Shown here in pieces: positions 1-5,264 of a DNA stretch of 5,264 nt. Under the pieces are notes generated by a model. That model saw nothing but the letters and a program-made list of their open reading frames with translations. It had not been told where the DNA came from and did not search any database. A program made the position numbers and the translations under genes. Position 1 is the first letter of the stretch; each line of letters begins with the position of its first letter. The stretch is from Bacteroidia bacterium (GTDB lineage Bacteria; Bacteroidota; Bacteroidia; Bacteroidales; Azobacteroidaceae). The stretch lies in NCBI GenBank assembly GCA_026000155.1, contig BNYG01000077.1, positions 1 through 5,264 on the forward strand, read 5' to 3'.

Positions 1-114
1 ATATTCCCCTTGAAAAAGAACTAAGGAAGGATCGGCGGCTTCGCGGTAAGAAGGTTTGCCCCCGCTAAACATATAACTCAAGTTTAACGGATTTTTAACA
101 TGGCAAAGATACAT
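1..114 (-). CDS. Glycoside hydrolase family 43-like protein, N-terminal end only (runs off the left edge)
   Basis: An open frame on the minus strand runs from ATG at 114-112 to the window edge, giving 38 residues with no stop. It contains NPLNLSY (residues 8-14) and REAADPSLVLFQGEY (24-38). I recognise this pairing from the start of the catalytic domain of Bacteroidota GH43-like five-bladed beta-propeller proteins, where the Asp of the AADP motif is normally an active-site acid; here it is D28. Such proteins usually act on plant or host glycans in the periplasm or at the cell surface and carry a signal peptide. None is visible: the frame is closed by TAA at 138-136, and only about seven sub-optimal codons lie between that stop and the ATG. 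A second ATG at 72-70 would remove the NPLNLSY segment but would fit the promoter-like box at 104-111 better. The gene may therefore be cytoplasmic, start at 72, or be a truncated copy. The family call is from memory of the motif; substrate is unknown. Confidence 0.55.
   Translation of the reverse strand, partial: MYLCHVKNPLNLSYMFSGGKPSYREAADPSLVLFQGEY
104..111 (-). promoter_or_regulatory. Possible -7 box of a leftward promoter for the GH43-like gene
   Basis: Read on the minus strand this is TATCTTTG, a perfect match to the Bacteroidota -7 consensus TAnnTTTG. An ATTG lies 21 nt upstream (136-133) and could serve as a weak -33 element (consensus TTTG). Transcription would start near position 97, which is inside the frame if translation starts at 114 but leaves a short leader if it starts at 72. 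The match may be chance in this A/T-rich stretch. Confidence 0.4.
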
Positions 115-153
115 TATTTTTTTATTTCCATACAATTATTTGGAATTATTCAT

Positions 154-161
154 TATCTTTG
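154..161 (+). promoter_or_regulatory. Probable -7 box of the spt promoter
   Basis: TATCTTTG matches the Bacteroidota -7 consensus TAnnTTTG exactly and lies about 85 nt upstream of the spt start codon. No good -33 TTTG lies at the usual 19-21 nt distance: TTTG at 139-142 is too close, and TTTC at 125-128 is a poor match at 25 nt. Transcription would start near 168. The leader of about 78 nt would include a T8 run (170-177) and an A8 run (224-231) just before the start codon, and it has no Shine-Dalgarno site, as is common in this phylum. Confidence 0.5.
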
Positions 162-246
162 CAGCCTGCTTTTTTTTAAGCACTCTTTGGAATTACATGG
201 GGGAAAGCAGTAATACAAATAATAAAAAAAACTTAATTGTATTAGT

Positions 247-1455
247 ATGAATTTATTAGTGGAAAAATTATCCGCAAGTCCTGTTTGCGAAGTAGCAAGA
301 CAAGCAAAATCAAAAGGTATATATCCCTATTTTAGGGTTATTGAAAGTGATCAGGATACGGAAGTAACTATCAGCGGGCGAAAGGTCCTGATGTTCGGTT
401 CTAATGCTTACCTTGGATTAACAAATCATCCGAAAGTCAAAGAAGCCGCTATTGCAGCAGTCAAGAAATACGGTACCGGTATGGCCGGAAGCCGTTTCCT
501 CAATGGAACGCTGGACATTCACGTTGAATTGGAGAAAAAAATCGCCCGGTTTATGGGCAAAGACGACGCTATCACTTATTCTACCGGTTTTCAGGTAAAT
601 TTGGGCGTCGTTTCTTGTTTGACCGGCCGTGAAGATTACATCCTTTGGGACGAACTGGATCATGCTTCCATCATTGAAGGACATCGCTTGTCGTACTCCC
701 AAAAATTGAAGTTCAGGCACAATGATATGGAATCGTTGGAAAAACAACTCCAAAAATGCGAGCCGGACAAAGTGAAACTGATAGTCGTGGACGGCGTTTT
801 CAGTATGGAAGGCGATATTGCCAATTTGCCCGAAATCGTGCGTTTGGCAAAAAAATACAATGCCAATATTATGGTGGATGAAGCCCATGGATTGGGCGTT
901 TTAGGCCGTCAGGGACGCGGCGCTTGCGATCATTTCGGATTATTGCCCGAGGTGGATTTAGTCATGGGAACATTCAGTAAATCCTTAGCTTCGATCGGCG
1001 GATTTATAGCCGGAGCGCAACCGGTCATTGATCATTTGCGTTATACCTCGCGACCGTATATTTTCAGCGCCAGCAATACGCCGGCAGCTACGGCAGCAGC
1101 GAATGCCGCTTTGGATATTATGATGAACGAACCGGAACGGATCCAGCATTTGTGGGACTTAACGGATTATGCGTTAAGAAGATTCCGTGAAATGGGTTGT
1201 GAAATAGGAAATACTTCCACCCCCATCATTCCTCTTTTTATCCGGGATAATGACAAGACTTTTCTGGTAGTCAAGAAGTTGTTTGAGCAGGGAGTTTTCG
1301 TCAATCCGGTCGTATCGCCCGCAGTCAATCCGGCCGATACATTGATTCGTTTTTCACTGATGGCTACCCATACATTCGATCAACTGGATTATGCCTTGGA
1401 GAAAATAGAAAAATGCTTTCAAAAAGTAGGGGTTCTGGAATATCAATTAGCTTAA
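247..1455 (+). CDS. spt: Serine palmitoyltransferase (PLP-dependent alpha-oxoamine synthase)
   Basis: This cytoplasmic enzyme should condense L-serine with a long-chain acyl-CoA (palmitoyl-CoA type) to give 3-ketosphinganine, the committed step of sphingolipid synthesis. The 402-residue protein is full length for the alpha-oxoamine synthase family. Visible family features are the N-terminal YPYFR (26-30) with a TEV-x-GRK substrate-entry segment, GSNAYLGL (51-58), GTGMAGSRFLNGT (76-88), the PLP-stacking His in DHAS (H139), VDEAHG (D211 and H214 near the cofactor), and the Schiff-base Lys in TFSKS (K245). RFSLMATHT near the C-terminus includes R368, expected to bind the substrate carboxylate. 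The family also includes 8-amino-7-oxononanoate synthase and 2-amino-3-ketobutyrate ligase. The serine palmitoyltransferase call rests on close resemblance of the N-terminal segment and of the SPAVNPADTLIRFSLMATHT region to Bacteroides enzymes, as I recall them. The gene stands alone, with no other sphingolipid gene in view, and its 3' end overlaps dnaX by 9 bp. Confidence 0.88.
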   Translation: MNLLVEKLSASPVCEVARQAKSKGIYPYFRVIESDQDTEVTISGRKVLMFGSNAYLGLTNHPKVKEAAIAAVKKYGTGMAGSRFLNGTLDIHVELEKKIARFMGKDDAITYSTGFQVNLGVVSCLTGREDYILWDELDHASIIEGHRLSYSQKLKFRHNDMESLEKQLQKCEPDKVKLIVVDGVFSMEGDIANLPEIVRLAKKYNANIMVDEAHGLGVLGRQGRGACDHFGLLPEVDLVMGTFSKSLASIGGFIAGAQPVIDHLRYTSRPYIFSASNTPAATAAANAALDIMMNEPERIQHLWDLTDYALRRFREMGCEIGNTSTPIIPLFIRDNDKTFLVVKKLFEQGVFVNPVVSPAVNPADTLIRFSLMATHTFDQLDYALEKIEKCFQKVGVLEYQLA

Positions 1456-3168
1456 TTTCAGATTAAATTCTTTTGCTAAAGAAATAATGGCCGGATTTTT
1501 TTCGGCCATAAATTTAAATATATCCCGTCCGCCATACGGAACATAATCTTTTTCATCTTCCGTAACCAATATTTCCAATTCAATTTGGGTATTCCGCAAT
1601 TGTCCGGACAAATTTCTTTTTATTTCTTCTGCTTTGCTTTTTAACTTATCTTCCTGATCGGGATTAAAAACGGCAATACGAATCCGGTTACCGGCTTGTA
1701 ATTGAGGGGAGATATTCAAGATGGTATTTTTCAAATGCGCATCTTCTTCTTTTCCGGCGTAATTTTTCCAGGCTCTTTCCAAATCTTCTTGCGTAAATGC
1801 TTCATTCAACACCGGATTTTGCGTTTCCGTTTCCGGCGCTTTTTCTTTCGGTTGATCCGATACCGGTTTTATTGAACGCCGCAGTGGGCTGTTAGCTGCT
1901 AACGGTCCGGAAGAGGCCGGCCTGGCTGCAAGCGGTTTTTCTTCAACGGTTTTTGGGGACGATTGAGACGCTTGAGATACTTGGGACGTTTGTTTTTGTT
2001 CGACAGGAGCGGTTTGTTCATTCGGAACGAGAGGCTCAATCGTTATTTTTTTTTTGTCAGCAACCGGTGAGGATTGTTGATTCAACTGACAGAGGCGGAT
2101 AAGCAGTAATTCGAGCAGTAGTCGCTTGTTTTTACTGTAGCGGTAATTCAAATCGCTGTCGTTGCTCCATTCAATGGCTTTATATAAAAATGCATCCGAG
2201 CATTGCTGAGCCAAATTTTTGTATTTTTCTTTCACGGCATCCCCTACTTCAAATAACACCAGGGTTTGCGGATCTTTGCATACCAGCACATCCCGGAAAA
2301 AATTGGCTAAACCGGTCAGAACGTGTTGTCCGTCAAAGCCTTTTCCCAAAATTTCATTCAAAATCAACAAACTTTGACTGACCTCTCCCGCCAACAAGTG
2401 CGCGGTCAACCGGAAATAATATTCGTAATCCAATACATTCAGATTGTCGATAACCGATTGATAGGTCACATTTCCGGCAGAAAAACTGACTACCTGATCA
2501 AAGATAGACAAAGCATCGCGCATCCCGCCGTCCGCTTTTTGGGCGATAGTATTCAGGGCTTCCCTTTCGACGGAAACATGTTCGCTTTTAGCCACATATT
2601 CCAGATGATCGACGATATCATTGATCGTAATCCGGCTGAAATCATAGATTTGGCAACGGGACAGAATGGTCGGGATAATTTTATGTTTCTCGGTAGTAGC
2701 CAGGATAAACACCGCATGATGAGGAGGTTCTTCCAAGGTTTTCAAAAAAGCATTGAACGCCGCAGTCGATAGCATGTGCACTTCATCAATAATATAGACT
2801 TTGTACCGGCCCATTTGAGGCGGTATCCGTACCTGTTCGGTCAGCGAACGAATATCATCGACCGAATTATTGGAAGCGGCATCCAGTTCATAAATATTGT
2901 ACGAACGGTTTTCATTGAAAGACCGGCAGGATTCACATTCATTACACGCTTCGCCATCCGGTTGCGGATGTTGGCAATTGATGGTTTTCGCAAAAATACG
3001 CGCACAAGTGGTTTTGCCCACTCCCCGCGGACCGCAAAAAAGATAAGCATGCGCTAATTTATTATTTTGAATCGCATTTTTCAGGGTGGTGGTCAACGAT
3101 TTCTGCCCCACTACCGATTGAAAAGTGGCAGGGCGGTATTTTCGTGCCGATACAATATAATTATCCAT
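1447..3168 (-). CDS. dnaX: DNA polymerase III subunit gamma/tau
   Basis: This is the motor subunit of the clamp loader, which opens the beta clamp onto primed DNA; the longer tau form also ties polymerase cores and helicase together. I chose ATG 3168-3166, giving 573 residues beginning MDNYIVSARKYRP, the usual family start. An in-frame ATG at 3195 would lie within the promoter box at 3193-3200. Domain I shows Walker A GPRGVGKT (46-53), a zinc module C65, C75, C78, C81, Walker B VYIIDEVH (124-131), sensor 1 LATTE (156-160) and the SRC arginine finger (R171). Domain III ends near residue 365. A Gln/Ser/Pro-rich linker (about 375-454) and a C-terminal tau-type domain (about 455-573) follow. An A10 run sits exactly at the core-linker boundary (codons 372-375) and may produce a gamma form by slippage (see findings). 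The protein seems complete. Its stop lies inside the last codons of spt, with which it converges. Confidence 0.97.
   Translation of the reverse strand: MDNYIVSARKYRPATFQSVVGQKSLTTTLKNAIQNNKLAHAYLFCGPRGVGKTTCARIFAKTINCQHPQPDGEACNECESCRSFNENRSYNIYELDAASNNSVDDIRSLTEQVRIPPQMGRYKVYIIDEVHMLSTAAFNAFLKTLEEPPHHAVFILATTEKHKIIPTILSRCQIYDFSRITINDIVDHLEYVAKSEHVSVEREALNTIAQKADGGMRDALSIFDQVVSFSAGNVTYQSVIDNLNVLDYEYYFRLTAHLLAGEVSQSLLILNEILGKGFDGQHVLTGLANFFRDVLVCKDPQTLVLFEVGDAVKEKYKNLAQQCSDAFLYKAIEWSNDSDLNYRYSKNKRLLLELLLIRLCQLNQQSSPVADKKKITIEPLVPNEQTAPVEQKQTSQVSQASQSSPKTVEEKPLAARPASSGPLAANSPLRRSIKPVSDQPKEKAPETETQNPVLNEAFTQEDLERAWKNYAGKEEDAHLKNTILNISPQLQAGNRIRIAVFNPDQEDKLKSKAEEIKRNLSGQLRNTQIELEILVTEDEKDYVPYGGRDIFKFMAEKNPAIISLAKEFNLKLS
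1487..1509. terminator. Hairpin inside the dnaX 3' end, possible terminator for spt
   Basis: ATGGCCG (1487-1493) and CGGCCAT (1503-1509) are perfect inverted repeats of 7 bp around a loop that is mostly T. The hairpin starts 32 nt past the spt stop codon and lies in the coding sequence of dnaX, read antisense. There is no T-run after it on the plus strand, only A/T-rich sequence, so it is not a standard intrinsic terminator. It is the only GC-rich stem near the end of the spt transcript. For dnaX it is simply coding. Confidence 0.3.
2046..2055 (-). promoter_or_regulatory. A10 slippery run in dnaX, candidate recoding site for gamma
   Basis: Ten consecutive A residues on the coding strand encode K372, K373, K374 and the first base of I375. 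Loss of one A gives a TAA codon directly after the third Lys, for a 374-residue protein. Gain of one A, or a -1 ribosomal shift, adds Asn-Asn-Asp and then TGA, for 377 residues. Either product keeps domains I-III and loses the linker and tau domain. I see no strong Shine-Dalgarno-like sequence just upstream and no obvious stimulatory stem just downstream, so slippage by RNA polymerase seems more likely than programmed ribosomal shifting. The run and the stops are seen directly; their use is inferred. Confidence 0.6.
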
Positions 3169-3192
3169 GGAATATTTGTTAAATCTGTTCCA

Positions 3193-3200
3193 CAAAGGTA
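3193..3200 (-). promoter_or_regulatory. Probable -7 box of the dnaX promoter
   Basis: Read on the minus strand this is TACCTTTG, which fits TAnnTTTG. It ends 24 nt before the dnaX ATG at 3168, leaving a very short leader. No convincing TTTG lies 19-21 nt upstream; TTTT at 3229-3226 is the nearest candidate, 25 nt away. Its position rules against the upstream ATG at 3195 as the translation start. Confidence 0.5.
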
Positions 3201-3209
3201 ATAAAAAAG

Positions 3210-3241
3210 TTTGATGTGTTGCTATAAAATTAGTATCTTTG
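3210..3241 (+). promoter_or_regulatory. Promoter of the DJ-1/PfpI-family gene
   Basis: TTTG (3210-3213), a 20-nt spacer, and TATCTTTG (3234-3241) match both elements of the Bacteroidota consensus TTTG / TAnnTTTG at the right spacing. This is the best promoter in the window. The predicted start near 3248 gives a leader of roughly 55 nt that is very A/T-rich just before the ATG at 3304 and lacks a Shine-Dalgarno site. It partly shares its DNA with the oppositely directed dnaX promoter, so the two may affect each other. Confidence 0.75.
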
Positions 3242-3303
3242 TGGGGACAAAAGAAAGCACGCTTGATTCGAATATAGATTTGTTTAATTTTAATATTTTA
3301 ATC

Positions 3304-3831
3304 ATGGCAAAAAAAGTTGCAGTATTAGTAGTCAATCCGGTCAACGGATTTGGTTTGTTCCACTACCTGGAATCATTTTATGAAAACGGTATTCCGTACA
3401 AAACTTTCGCTGTGGCGCCCGCCACACAAGTAAAAACCAATTCGGGAATCAGCATTCAAACAGACGATGTGATAGCCAATCTGAAAGGGCACGAAGCGGA
3501 TTATGATGCGCTTGTGTTTGCTTGCGGCGATGCAATGCCCAAGTTTGGCGAAAATGCAGGAAAACCTGAAAATCAGGATTTAATAGCGGTTATCCAAGCA
3601 TTTGGGGATAAAGAGAAGATCATCGCCGGTCATTGCGTAGCGGCCTTGATTTTCGATATCGCCGGAATAGCCAAAGGCAAAAAAGTAGCCCTTCATCCCT
3701 ACATCAAGGATGCAGTAACCGGCGCTACCGGTACGAATGAAACGACTGTGGTGGACGGTAATATCTATACCGCTCAAACCGAAAATGCTATCGGATCCTT
3801 GTTAACCAAGCTGCTGGAAGCGTTGAAATAA
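3304..3831 (+). CDS. DJ-1/PfpI-family protein
   Basis: This is a 175-residue cytoplasmic protein with the length and layout of a single-domain DJ-1/PfpI (glutamine amidotransferase-like) fold. The first strand KKVAVLVVNP is followed by a helix, then YDALVFACGD (about 67-76). A strand-turn-helix nucleophile elbow IIAGHCVAA places the likely reactive Cys at C111. H131 in ALHPY may be a partner, and a typical C-terminal DGNIYTAQTENAIGSLL ending follows. The family includes chaperones, glyoxalase- or deglycase-type enzymes and peptidases, so the exact activity cannot be told. Two departures from the textbook pattern are visible: the Cys is followed by Val rather than the His of PfpI proteases, and the first loop reads NPVNGFGL where DJ-1 and PfpI carry an acidic residue. 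An upstream in-frame ATG at 3211 overlaps the -33 element and is rejected. The gene is transcribed alone, divergent from dnaX and convergent with rarA. Confidence 0.8.
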   Translation: MAKKVAVLVVNPVNGFGLFHYLESFYENGIPYKTFAVAPATQVKTNSGISIQTDDVIANLKGHEADYDALVFACGDAMPKFGENAGKPENQDLIAVIQAFGDKEKIIAGHCVAALIFDIAGIAKGKKVALHPYIKDAVTGATGTNETTVVDGNIYTAQTENAIGSLLTKLLEALK

Positions 3832-3846
3832 TCCGCAGTTCTTTAT

Positions 3847-3888
3847 TTTGGAAGAAATGACGGATAAAAATCCATTATTTCTTCCAAA
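3847..3888. terminator. Long hairpin between the DJ-1/PfpI gene and rarA, likely bidirectional terminator
   Basis: An almost perfect inverted repeat has arms starting TGGAAGAAAT (3849-3858) and ending ATTTCTTCCA (3877-3886), an inner GGAT/ATCC and an AAAA loop. It forms a stem of 17 positions with one C-A mismatch and one G-T pair, plus two more T-A pairs at its base. It lies 16 nt after the DJ-1/PfpI stop, and its right arm is made from the last codons of rarA (Leu-Trp-Lys-Lys-stop). Neither side has a clean T-run, so it may stop transcription both ways or simply protect both 3' ends. Confidence 0.6.
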
Positions 3889-5140
3889 GCCGTTGTAAAT
3901 GCTCCTGTATTTTCAATTCCTGCGGATTATTCTGCGCCTGCCAGAATTGTTTGTGTTTGATTTCCTGCGGCAAAAAATCTTGTTCTACAAAATTGCCTTC
4001 GTAATTGTGGGCATATTTGTAGCCTTTGCCGTAATCGAGGTCTTTCATCAGTTTGGTGGGAGCATTGCGCAAATGCAAGGGTACCGGGAGATTGCCCGAT
4101 TGTCCTACTTCCGCCAAAGCGCCTTCGATTGCCATATAGGCCGAATTGCTTTTGGGACTGGTCGCTAAATAGACCGTTGTTTCTGCTAAAATAATCCTTC
4201 CTTCGGGCCATCCGATTTTGGTCAGGGCATCGAAACAGGCATTGGCTAACAATAATGCGTTGGGATTGGCCAATCCGATATCTTCCGCAGCGGAAATGAC
4301 CAAACGGCGGGCAATAAATTTCGGATCTTCGCCTCCCGCCACCATGCGCGCCAACCAATAGATAGCGCCGTCCGGATCGCTTCCCCGGATGGATTTGATG
4401 AACGCGGAAATAATATCGTAATGCATCTCGCCGCCTTTATCGTAAGCCGCGGGATTTTCCTGCAAACGGTCAGTGACCAAGGCATCGGTGATAACAGTTG
4501 TTGGCGAAGTATCGGCATCGACCACCAATTCCAATATATTCAATAATTTACGGGCATCGCCACCGGCAAACCGCAACAAAGCAGCCGTTTCCTCTACTTT
4601 AATTTTACGCTTTTGCAACTCGACATCTTCTGTTAAAGCCTTGTTCATCAAAGCAAGCAAATCTTCATCTTCCAAACTTTTCAGCACATATACCTGACAG
4701 CGCGACAAGAGCGGACGTATCACTTCAAACGAAGGATTTTCGGTGGTAGCGCCAATCAGGGTAATGGTTCCGTTTTCAACGGCAGCCAGCAAGGAATCCT
4801 GTTGGGATTTACTGAAACGGTGAATTTCGTCGATAAACAGGATGGGACGCTCTTTATTGAAAAACTGCGAACTTTTGACCTTGTCAATAATTTCCCGCAC
4901 GTCTTTCACGCCGGAATTGATAGCGCTCAAGGTAAAAAAAGGAATATCCAATTGTTTGGAAATGATTTTCGCCAAAGTCGTTTTGCCCACGCCGGGAGGT
5001 CCCCACAGAATAAAGGAAGGAACATGTCCCGAATCAATCATTTTCCGGAGCACACTCCCCTGCCCGACCAATTGTTTTTGACCGGCATAATCGTCCAGGG
5101 AATGAGGACGCATTCGTTCCGCTAATGGTCGATTATTCAT
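3875..5140 (-). CDS. rarA: Replication-associated recombination protein A (AAA+ ATPase)
   Basis: RarA (also called MgsA) is a tetrameric AAA+ ATPase related to clamp-loader subunits and eukaryotic WRNIP1/Mgs1; it acts at stalled or collapsed replication forks. The 421-residue protein is of usual length and opens with the hallmark [17 protein letters not shown]. The AAA+ core shows Walker [10 protein letters not shown] (47-55, K53), Walker [11 protein letters not shown] (100-109), sensor 1 GATTENPSF (130-138) and the arginine finger in SRCQVY (R147). GGDARKLLN marks the start of the lid region. The rest is the helical RarA C-terminal and tetramerisation domain, with [14 protein letters not shown] and [10 protein letters not shown] readily recognised. 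The start ATG at 5140 is 6 nt after the stop of the upstream FemAB-like frame, and there is no promoter box between, so the two are likely co-transcribed. The last four codons form one arm of the hairpin at 3847-3888. Confidence 0.96.
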   Translation of the reverse strand: MNNRPLAERMRPHSLDDYAGQKQLVGQGSVLRKMIDSGHVPSFILWGPPGVGKTTLAKIISKQLDIPFFTLSAINSGVKDVREIIDKVKSSQFFNKERPILFIDEIHRFSKSQQDSLLAAVENGTITLIGATTENPSFEVIRPLLSRCQVYVLKSLEDEDLLALMNKALTEDVELQKRKIKVEETAALLRFAGGDARKLLNILELVVDADTSPTTVITDALVTDRLQENPAAYDKGGEMHYDIISAFIKSIRGSDPDGAIYWLARMVAGGEDPKFIARRLVISAAEDIGLANPNALLLANACFDALTKIGWPEGRIILAETTVYLATSPKSNSAYMAIEGALAEVGQSGNLPVPLHLRNAPTKLMKDLDYGKGYKYAHNYEGNFVEQDFLPQEIKHKQFWQAQNNPQELKIQEHLQRLWKK

Positions 5141-5146
5141 TGGGGA

Positions 5147-5264
5147 TTATGGATGAAGCCATTTGTTTTTATAATAACGGGGATAGGGTTCGGATACGGC
5201 TCCGAAATTCCGGTAAAATTGCGCCACAGAGGGTGCTGTAGATCCTTCAAAAACCAATCAATAT
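5147..5264 (-). CDS. C-terminal end of a FemAB/GNAT-like acyltransferase, probably frameshifted
   Basis: From 5257 down to the TAA at 5149-5147 the minus strand reads LVFEGSTAPSVAQFYRNFGA, then Val-Ser-Glu, then PYPRYYKNKWLHP and stop. The pattern FEGS-x6-FYRxFGA followed by PY and basic residues resembles the C-terminus of FemAB-like GNAT-fold proteins (Acetyltransf_6 type), where a DFEGS motif is typical. In the same frame a TGA lies at 5260-5258, one codon before the Val that occupies the motif's Asp position. The neighbouring frame reads Ile-Leu-Ile-Gly-Phe across this point, and removing one T from the T5 run (5253-5249) would join it to the FEGS frame. This suggests a frameshift mutation, or a sequencing error in the run. 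Only 118 bases are visible, so the family call is moderate and the substrate is unknown. It precedes rarA by 6 nt, suggesting coupled expression. Confidence 0.5.

Noticed and set aside
161..177. GCAG/CTGC followed by T8 as an attenuator before spt
   Set aside because: The arms are only 4 bases with a single base between them, so no stable hairpin can form.
193..252. Minus-strand hydrophobic stretch (Thr-Ile-Lys-Phe-Phe-Leu-Leu-Phe and so on) resembling a signal peptide for the GH43-like gene
   Set aside because: It has no standard start codon, ends in TAA, is in a frame that does not reach NPLNLSY, and comes from the T/A-rich complement of the spt leader, which gives Phe and Leu codons by default.
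418..888. Long minus-strand frame opposite spt
   Set aside because: It is antisense to a clearly conserved enzyme, has no recognisable motif, and its composition follows the spt codons. The same applies to the other frames antisense to dnaX, the DJ-1/PfpI gene and rarA, and to the alternative same-strand frames inside rarA.
3169..3195. Longer DnaX start at 3195 adding nine residues
   Set aside because: It falls in the -7 box at 3193-3200, and gamma/tau proteins normally start at the MDNYIVSARKYRP-like segment.
3211..3303. N-terminal extension of the DJ-1/PfpI gene from the in-frame ATG at 3211
   Set aside because: That ATG overlaps the -33 element, and the promoter runs through the extension. 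The family normally begins with the strand KKVAVLVVNP right after the ATG at 3304.
5137..5262. Alternative minus-strand frame of 41 codons ending in an ATGA overlap with the rarA start
   Set aside because: The overlap is attractive, but the translation has no recognisable motif, while the neighbouring frame gives a good FemAB-like C-terminus ending 6 nt before rarA. Its openness over such a short stretch is not strong evidence.
1..5264. A new defence system, mobile element or CRISPR array
   Set aside because: All full genes are recognisable housekeeping or metabolic types. There are no direct-repeat arrays, terminal inverted repeats, transposase or integrase motifs, or toxin-antitoxin pairs.

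Overview
The window looks like ordinary chromosome from a member of the Bacteroidota, most likely Bacteroidales. Three things point that way: a Bacteroides-type serine palmitoyltransferase, promoters of the TTTG / TAnnTTTG kind used by the primary sigma factor of this phylum, and starts preceded by A/T-rich leaders rather than Shine-Dalgarno sites. I see no phage, transposon, CRISPR, tRNA or rRNA sequence.

Layout from left to right. Positions 1-114 (-) hold the N-terminal end of a family-43-glycosidase-like protein that leaves the window. It is followed by a short region (about 104-246) with back-to-back promoter boxes. Then come spt (247-1455, +) and dnaX (1447-3168, -), which overlap tail to tail by 9 bp. 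A compact divergent promoter region (3193-3241) separates dnaX from a small DJ-1/PfpI-family gene (3304-3831, +). That gene converges on rarA (3875-5140, -), and a long hairpin lies between and partly inside them. The right edge (5147-5264, -) holds the C-terminal end of a FemAB/GNAT-like protein that appears frameshifted. It sits 6 nt upstream of rarA, so the two probably share a transcript.

Functionally the window mixes lipid synthesis (first step of sphingolipid synthesis), the replicative clamp loader (gamma/tau), replication-fork maintenance (RarA, an AAA+ relative of the clamp loader) and a possible stress or deglycase-type protein. The genes do not form one pathway; alternating strands suggest four or five separate transcription units.

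The observation most worth following up is a run of ten A residues in dnaX, exactly where the clamp-loader core (domains I-III) meets the tau-specific linker. A slip of one base either way puts the reader on a stop codon within 0 to 3 codons of the run. This arrangement would make a short gamma protein by slippage, like the A-run in Thermus thermophilus dnaX. The other leads are the probable frameshift in the FemAB-like gene and the missing signal peptide on the glycosidase-like gene.
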